Program-made: the position numbers and the translations under genes
Part shown: positions 7,048 to 10,593 of the stretch, piece by piece
Layout of the letters: each line of letters opens with the position of its first letter
Position numbering within the stretch: position 1 is the stretch's first letter
The notes under the pieces: model-generated
What the model was told of the DNA's origin: nothing
The model's database searches: none
Seen by the model: the letters and a program-made list of their open reading frames with translations, nothing else
DNA from: Thermoplasmatota archaeon
Lineage (GTDB): Archaea; Thermoplasmatota; E2; JACPAO01; JAHFTW01
Assembly (NCBI GenBank): GCA_028289805.1
Contig: JANQNI010000002.1
Location: forward strand, 1-10,593
Direction of reading: 5' to 3'
Length of the DNA stretch: 10,593 bases

Positions 7048-7493
7048 ACCGCCCGCGCCGGTGCGCGCGGGGCCTTGAGCCAGACGACGCCCAGGTGGGT
7101 CAGGATGCTTCCCACCACCACGCCCGCCCCGACGTAGACCCCCATCGGGCTCCAGGGCGCGGGGTCGCAGAAGAGGCAGAAGTTGGCGGCGAAGTCGAAC
7201 ACCACGCCCACGGGCAGGCCGACGACGAGGCCGACCAGGAGGCCGAGGAAGCCACCCCGCAGGAGCGCCTCCCGGCCGGGGGGCGCGAGCCACGCGTGCA
7301 GCATCAGGCTGGCCATCAGCCCCAAGGCGGCCAACGGGAGCAACCCTCTGGAGTCGTCCAGCGCGAACCCGAGGAGGGTCGTGGCGAGGGCAGCCCCCAA
7401 CGGGAGGAAGAACCCGGCGGCGGCTCGACCGGAACGGGACGCGTGGGACGTCGGTTCAAGGCCGGGCGGGTGCGGGGGCGTGTCGTCCGCCAT
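7044..7493 (-). CDS. Small multi-helix membrane protein, hypothetical
   Basis: A 149-residue integral membrane protein of unknown function. A polar N-terminus of about 28 residues (MADDTPPHPPGLEP...) precedes roughly four hydrophobic segments: AAGFFLPLGAALATTLLGFA, LLPLAALGLMASLMLHAWLA, a glycine/valine-rich segment beginning GGFLGLLVGLVVG, and YVGAGVVVGSILTHLGVVWL near the end. Between the last two is DFAANFCLFCDPAPW, with a CxxC pair that might bind metal or form a disulfide. The ATG at 7493 is supported by a TATA-like box about 29 nt upstream, leaving a leader of only a few nucleotides. The TAG stop shares a CTAG with the radical SAM stop, a 4-nt convergent overlap. The opposite strand is not protein-like here, and the hydrophobic periodicity supports a real gene. 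Confidence 0.75.
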   Translation of the reverse strand: MADDTPPHPPGLEPTSHASRSGRAAAGFFLPLGAALATTLLGFALDDSRGLLPLAALGLMASLMLHAWLAPPGREALLRGGFLGLLVGLVVGLPVGVVFDFAANFCLFCDPAPWSPMGVYVGAGVVVGSILTHLGVVWLKAPRAPARAV

Positions 7494-7518
7494 GCACCCC
7501 GCATCGCCCTCGCGCCGC

Positions 7519-7526
7519 ACATAAGG
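7519..7526. promoter_or_regulatory. TATA-like box in the divergent gap between the membrane protein and ThiF-like genes
   Basis: The sequence acataagg (CCTTATGT on the minus strand) is the only AT-rich stretch in the 120-nt gap 7494-7613. Leftward it is centred about 29 nt before the ATG at 7493, so the transcript would have a leader of about 3 nt. Rightward it would start transcription near 7549, leaving a leader of about 65 nt before the GTG at 7614. The rest of the gap is GC-rich with nothing else I recognise. Confidence 0.45.
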
Positions 7527-7613
7527 TTGGCCGTCGTGCTTCGTCGTCTGCCGGCGGAGCCGACCCCTGCCCATCGGCGCAACGCCCAACCGTGGCGCTC
7601 GCCTCGCCGCCGC

Positions 7614-8351
7614 GTGGATGCACCGGACCGCTTCGCCCGCCAGCGCGCCCTGGCCGGCTTCAGCGACGACGGCCAGGCTCGCCTCGGGGCGGCGACGGTG
7701 CTGGTGGTGGGCGTCGGCGCCCTCGGTTGCCCCGCCGCCGACCTCCTGGTCCGTGCGGGCGTGGGGCGGTTGCGCCTCGTGGACCACGACGCCGTCGGCC
7801 TGGACAACCTGCACCGGCAGACCCTCTACGCGGAGGCGGACGTGGGTCGGCCGAAGGTGGATGCGGCCGCGGAGCGACTGCGGGCCGCGGCTGGTGCGGG
7901 GGTGACGGTCGAGGCCCTGCACCGGACGTTCCAGGAGGGTGACCTGGACGGCGTGGACGCGGTGCTGGACTGCACGGACGACTCCGGCACGCGCGACTGG
8001 CTGCACGCCCTGTGCGTCGCGCGCGGCGTGCCCCTGGCCTGGGGCGCGGTGGAGGGGTGGGAGGGCCAGTGGGCCACCGTCGTCCCCGGCGGCCCCTGCC
8101 TGCGCTGCCTCTGGCCCGCGCCCGGCGACGCGCCGTCATGCGCGGACGTGGGCGTCCTGGGGGCGGTGTCGGCGACGGTGGGGGCGCAGCAGGCGTTGGC
8201 CGCCGTGCGCGCCCTCCTGGGCCAGGAGTCGGGTGGGACGTTGTGGCTGCACGACGGCCGTGCCGGCACCTTCGACGCCGTGCGGTTCCCGCGGCGGCCG
8301 GAGTGCGCGGTCTGCGCGGATGCCACGGTCCCTGGCTCCGGCGCGCGTTAG
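7614..8351 (+). CDS. ThiF/MoeB/HesA-family E1-like adenylyltransferase
   Basis: A 245-residue enzyme of the family that adenylates the C-terminal glycine of a ubiquitin-like sulfur carrier, for molybdopterin, thiamine or tRNA thiolation, or for SAMP conjugation in archaea. Motifs run in the expected order: RFARQRALAGFSDDGQARL at the N-terminus, nucleotide-binding GVGALG (33-38), LVDHDAVGLDNLHRQ with Asp57, Asp59, Asn65, Arg68 and Gln69, and DCTDDSGTRDWL (119-130). Two CxxC pairs, Cys162/Cys165 and Cys231/Cys234, match the structural zinc site. Cys176 precedes GVLGAVSATVGAQQALAAVR, as in MoeB-like proteins. The GTG at 7614 places the start a few residues before the conserved RFARQ; it has no Shine-Dalgarno, so the start is uncertain. 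The stop overlaps the convergent MBL-fold gene by 4 nt. ThiF, MoeB and UbaA functions cannot be separated by sequence here. Confidence 0.92.
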   Translation: MDAPDRFARQRALAGFSDDGQARLGAATVLVVGVGALGCPAADLLVRAGVGRLRLVDHDAVGLDNLHRQTLYAEADVGRPKVDAAAERLRAAAGAGVTVEALHRTFQEGDLDGVDAVLDCTDDSGTRDWLHALCVARGVPLAWGAVEGWEGQWATVVPGGPCLRCLWPAPGDAPSCADVGVLGAVSATVGAQQALAAVRALLGQESGGTLWLHDGRAGTFDAVRFPRRPECAVCADATVPGSGAR

Positions 8352-9043
8352 TGCGTCAGGCAGTGCAGGGCGCCGAACGCCTCCCGGTCCGTGGTGGCGA
8401 GGGCCGGGTTCTCCGCCTTCTGCGCCTCCAGGCTCCGGCTCGGGTGCTGGGCGTAGTGGTGCCCTGGAAACACGGTCACGTCCCCCTGCAGGGCGCGCAG
8501 CCGCGCCAGGCTCCGGAACATGGCGTCGGTGTCGCCGCCGGGGAAGTCCGTGCGGCCGCAGGAGTCCACGAAGAGCGTGTCGCCGCCGAAGAGGGCGCGG
8601 GGGCCGTCGGGATCGCCAACGAGGAAGCACATGGATTCGGGTTGGTGCCCCGGCGTGTGCAGCGCCTCGACGACGAGGTCGCCGACCAAGACGCGGTCTC
8701 CGTCCTGGAGGAACCGGAACCGATCCGGCGCCTCGGCCACCTTGGCGTGGTCCCGGGCCGCCGCGTGGAGGTACGCCGTCTCGACGCCGCGCCCGAAGAC
8801 CTCCGGCACGCCGCCGATGTGGTCCCAGTGGCCGTGGGTGAACAACGCCGCCTTGATGCGGTAGCCGTCGCGCTCCACGACGCCGAAGAGGCGCTCCAGC
8901 TCGAAGGCGGGATCCACGACGGCCGCCTCCCGCGTCGCGGGGTCCCCGAGGACGTAGTGGAAGTTCTCGTGCGGCCCCGCCAGGACCTGCCGGAAGTAGA
9001 ACGGGAAGCAGGGGGCGGTGTCGGTCACGTCCTCGTAGACCAC
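8348..9043 (-). CDS. Metallo-beta-lactamase-fold hydrolase, glyoxalase II/persulfide dioxygenase-like
   Basis: A 231-residue MBL-fold metalloenzyme. The metal-binding set is complete: THGHWDH (His70, His72, Asp74, His75), His133 in HTPGH, Asp155 in FGGDTLF and His195 in FPGHHY. GRTDFPGGDTDAMFRSL (163-179) and the following PGHHYAQHPS resemble hydroxyacylglutathione hydrolases and ETHE1-type persulfide dioxygenases. The first is a di-zinc thioesterase; the second a mono-iron enzyme oxidising persulfides to sulfite. Which applies cannot be decided, and archaea usually lack glutathione, so a different thiol substrate is likely. The upstream frame is long and open but not protein-like. The GTG at 9043 is preferred because a TATA-like CTGAAACC is centred 26-27 nt upstream; a GTG at 9028 is the alternative. 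It is convergent with the ThiF-like gene and divergent from the Mrp-like gene. Confidence 0.9.
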   Translation of the reverse strand: MVYEDVTDTAPCFPFYFRQVLAGPHENFHYVLGDPATREAAVVDPAFELERLFGVVERDGYRIKAALFTHGHWDHIGGVPEVFGRGVETAYLHAAARDHAKVAEAPDRFRFLQDGDRVLVGDLVVEALHTPGHQPESMCFLVGDPDGPRALFGGDTLFVDSCGRTDFPGGDTDAMFRSLARLRALQGDVTVFPGHHYAQHPSRSLEAQKAENPALATTDREAFGALHCLTH

Positions 9044-9065
9044 GCGCTCGGCACCGACGGCGGGG

Positions 9066-9073
9066 GGTTTCAG
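9066..9073 (-). promoter_or_regulatory. Candidate TATA-like box for the MBL-fold gene
   Basis: Minus-strand CTGAAACC, centred 26-27 nt before the GTG at 9043. The sequence match is weak; the position and the lack of a better start codon are the main support. Confidence 0.4.
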
Positions 9074-9077
9074 GGTG

Positions 9078-9093
9078 GCGGCGCGGGCGCCGC
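9078..9093. repeat. Short GC inverted repeat between two divergent promoters
   Basis: The sequence gcggcg-cggg-cgccgc forms a 6-bp stem with a 4-nt loop. It lies in the 99-nt gap between the MBL-fold and Mrp-like genes, between their candidate TATA boxes, where a shared operator could sit. In DNA this GC-rich a repeat of this size may be chance. Confidence 0.25.
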
Positions 9094-9112
9094 GTTGGCC
9101 TCCACCTGCACC

Positions 9113-9120
9113 ATCAAGTA
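9113..9120 (+). promoter_or_regulatory. Candidate TATA-like box for the Mrp-like gene
   Basis: ATCAAGTA is centred 26-27 nt before the ATG at 9143, the same spacing as the other boxes in the window. It favours that start over the in-frame ATG at 9173 and implies a leaderless transcript. Confidence 0.45.
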
Positions 9121-9142
9121 CCCGCTCCCGGTCGCCACGCCC

Positions 9143-10132
9143 ATGGAAGGACCGACCCCGCAACCGCTTCCCATGGCCGGCCCCGGCGCCCCGCAGCAGG
9201 AGGGCCAGGGCGGCCCCGTCGACCCCCGCACGGCGGAGCGCCTGAAGCGGCGCCTGCGCATCATCAACAACATGAAGCGCATCAAGCACAAGTTCATTGT
9301 CGCCTCCGGCAAGGGCGGCGTGGGCAAGTCCACCGTCGCCACGAACCTCGCCACGGCGCTCGCCGGCGCCGGCCACAAGGTCGGCCTGCTGGACATGGAC
9401 CTGACGGGCCCGAACGTGCCCACCATGCTGGGCGTTCGGGAGTCGGGCGTGCAGGAGCAGGACGGTGGCCTCGTGCCGGTCCGGGTCAGCGACAACCTGT
9501 GCGTCATGTCCATGCAGTTCCTGCTGCCCGACCCCGACGAGGCCATCGTCTGGCGCGGCCCCATCAAGATGCAGATCATCGGCCAGTTCCTGGGCGACGT
9601 CGCCTGGGGCGAACTGGACTACCTCGTCGTCGACCTGCCCCCCGGCAGCAGCGACGAGCCGCTCTCGGTGGCGCAGAACATCCCCGACGCCGACGGCATG
9701 GTCCTCGTCACGACGCCCCAGGAGGTCGCCGTGGGGGACGTGCGCAAGAGCATCAAGTTCGCCCAGAAGCTGGAGGTGCCGGTGTTGGGCGTCGTCGAGA
9801 ACATGGCTGGCCTCGTCGTCCACGGCAAGGCCCCCGCCGGCGGCGACGTGGTGCTGGACACGGGCGCCGACACCGTGACGGCCACGGCGGCCGACGACGG
9901 CACCTTCGAGGCGGTCCTGCACGTCTTCGAGCAGGGCGGCGGCCAGCGCATGGCCGAGCAGGTGGGCGTGCCGTTCCTGGGCAGCGTCCCCCTGGACCCC
10001 GTCGTCAACCGCAAGGCCGACCGGGGCGAGCCGTTCGTCCTCGGCGAGTCCGGCGCCACGCGGGACGCGTTCGAGGCCATCGTGGCGAAGCTGACGGCCG
10101 GCCACGGCGACGCGGACGCGCAGGGTAGTTGA
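9143..10132 (+). CDS. Mrp/ApbC/NBP35-family P-loop ATPase lacking the CxxC cluster motif
   Basis: A 329-residue cytosolic ATPase of the family that carries and transfers Fe-S clusters. The first 30 residues are Pro/Gly/Gln-rich; then comes INNMKRIKHK and the deviant Walker A SGKGGVGKST (55-64). LLDMDLTGPNVP (82-93), WRGPIK (137-142) and the Walker B LVVDLPPGSSDEPLS (161-175) are typical of archaeal Mrp proteins, as are ENMAGL (219-224) and VPFLGSVPLDP (276-286). The usual CPxC between ENM and FGxGGG is absent. In its place is a longer segment (about 225-261) containing DVVLDTGADT and AADDGTFEAVLHVF, which reads like beta strands of an Ig-type domain. The only cysteine is Cys120. Cluster carriage by the usual ligands is therefore unlikely. 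MinD/ParA-like proteins are less similar. The protease gene follows after 49 nt. Confidence 0.92.
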   Translation: MEGPTPQPLPMAGPGAPQQEGQGGPVDPRTAERLKRRLRIINNMKRIKHKFIVASGKGGVGKSTVATNLATALAGAGHKVGLLDMDLTGPNVPTMLGVRESGVQEQDGGLVPVRVSDNLCVMSMQFLLPDPDEAIVWRGPIKMQIIGQFLGDVAWGELDYLVVDLPPGSSDEPLSVAQNIPDADGMVLVTTPQEVAVGDVRKSIKFAQKLEVPVLGVVENMAGLVVHGKAPAGGDVVLDTGADTVTATAADDGTFEAVLHVFEQGGGQRMAEQVGVPFLGSVPLDPVVNRKADRGEPFVLGESGATRDAFEAIVAKLTAGHGDADAQGS

Positions 10133-10181
10133 CCGGGTTCCGCCCCGCCACCTTCACCTTTCCACCCCCGATGCTGGGTCC

Positions 10182-10593
10182 ATGCGCACCCCGCTGCTGG
10201 CCCTGCTGCTGACCGTCGGCGCCCCCGGCGCCTCCGCCGACGCCCGCCCGGAGCCGCCGGCTCCCGTCCTCGCCGTCACCGAGTGGGTCGGCGCCGCCAC
10301 CTGGACCTGCGACGGCCTCGTCGTCGACCCCCTCGGCGACGCCGCCTACGACGCCGCCTGCCCCCCGGGGGGTGCGGTCCGGCCCGGCGTCAAGGGCAAC
10401 GGCTGCACCCTGTCGTGGATCGTCACCGACGGCGCCGACCTCTACGTCACCACGGCGGGCCACTGCGGCGGCGTCGGCCGCGTCTTCAGCGTCCCCGGCG
10501 TCGGACCCGTCGGGAGCATCGTCTTCCGGGAGTTCAACGGCGACGTGACGAACCTGCGCGACTGGGCCTTCATCCGGCTCGACCCGGCCGTCC
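10182..10593 (+). CDS. Secreted trypsin-like serine protease (N-terminal part)
   Basis: The first 137 residues of an exported chymotrypsin-fold protease, cut by the window edge. A signal peptide MRTPLLALLLTVGAPGASA has a signal peptidase I-like site after Ala19. The catalytic His94 sits in VTTAGHC and a candidate catalytic Asp127 in RDWAFIRL; the serine motif would lie beyond the edge. GNGCTLSWIV (72-81) is the strand pair before the histidine loop. Cys43, Cys60, Cys75 and Cys95 could make disulfides, with Cys75-Cys95 in the classic position. No pro-region can be told from the visible part. The start is 49 nt after the Mrp-like stop; a weak AT patch near 10151-10160 may be its promoter. Together with the CocE-like lipoprotein it points to extracellular protein use. 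Confidence 0.85.
   Translation, partial: MRTPLLALLLTVGAPGASADARPEPPAPVLAVTEWVGAATWTCDGLVVDPLGDAAYDAACPPGGAVRPGVKGNGCTLSWIVTDGADLYVTTAGHCGGVGRVFSVPGVGPVGSIVFREFNGDVTNLRDWAFIRLDPAV

Noticed and set aside
9044..10105. N-terminal extension of the MBL-fold frame across the Mrp-like gene
   Set aside because: The translation is compositional noise antisense to the Walker motifs of the ATPase; the catalytic fold is complete from the GTG at 9043.
10005..10463. Minus-strand frame opposite the Mrp-like 3' end and the protease start
   Set aside because: Gly/Ala/Val/Asp-rich shadow, antisense to the protease signal peptide and TAGHC motif.

Overview
The window looks like archaeal chromosome of very high GC content. 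Several start codons have a TATA-like box centred 25-27 nt upstream with no Shine-Dalgarno sequence, which is the pattern of leaderless archaeal transcripts. The proteins also fit archaea: an S-adenosylhomocysteine hydrolase of the short archaeal form ending in W-x-x-G-T, an archaeal-type uncharacterised radical SAM protein (resembling COG2108), and an Mrp/ApbC-type ATPase with the DEPLS motif. A high-GC member of Thermoplasmatota or a halophilic archaeon is possible, but the sequence alone does not settle this. Nothing indicates a mobile element, CRISPR array, rRNA or tRNA, and no gene-free stretch exceeds about 120 nt.

Layout. The first quarter (1-2681, minus strand) holds a peroxiredoxin that runs off the left edge, then a two-gene operon of ahcY and a PfkB kinase separated by 9 nt, which probably hydrolyses S-adenosylhomocysteine and rephosphorylates the adenosine released. 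Two small plus-strand genes follow: a basic helical protein and a Cys/His putative zinc protein. The second meets a small minus-strand membrane protein tail to tail. From 3770 come a large secreted lipoprotein of the CocE/S15 alpha/beta hydrolase family and a radical SAM enzyme whose reading frame is broken near 6815. This enzyme converges on a second small membrane protein (7044-7493). A ThiF/MoeB-type adenylyltransferase (7614-8351) then converges on a glyoxalase II/persulfide-dioxygenase-like metallo-beta-lactamase protein. Divergent from that is an Mrp/ApbC-like P-loop ATPase, followed by the start of a secreted trypsin-like protease that runs off the right edge.

How the genes fit together. 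Cytoplasmic genes cover methylation-cycle salvage, peroxide defence and possibly sulfur or Fe-S chemistry (ThiF-like, MBL-fold, Mrp-like, radical SAM). The two secreted hydrolases suggest use of extracellular protein or esters. These look like housekeeping or lifestyle genes more than a dedicated new system. The most unusual points are the Mrp-like ATPase, which lacks the CxxC cluster ligands and carries an Ig-like insertion in their place, and the three convergent gene pairs, which each overlap by exactly 4 nt through their stop codons.
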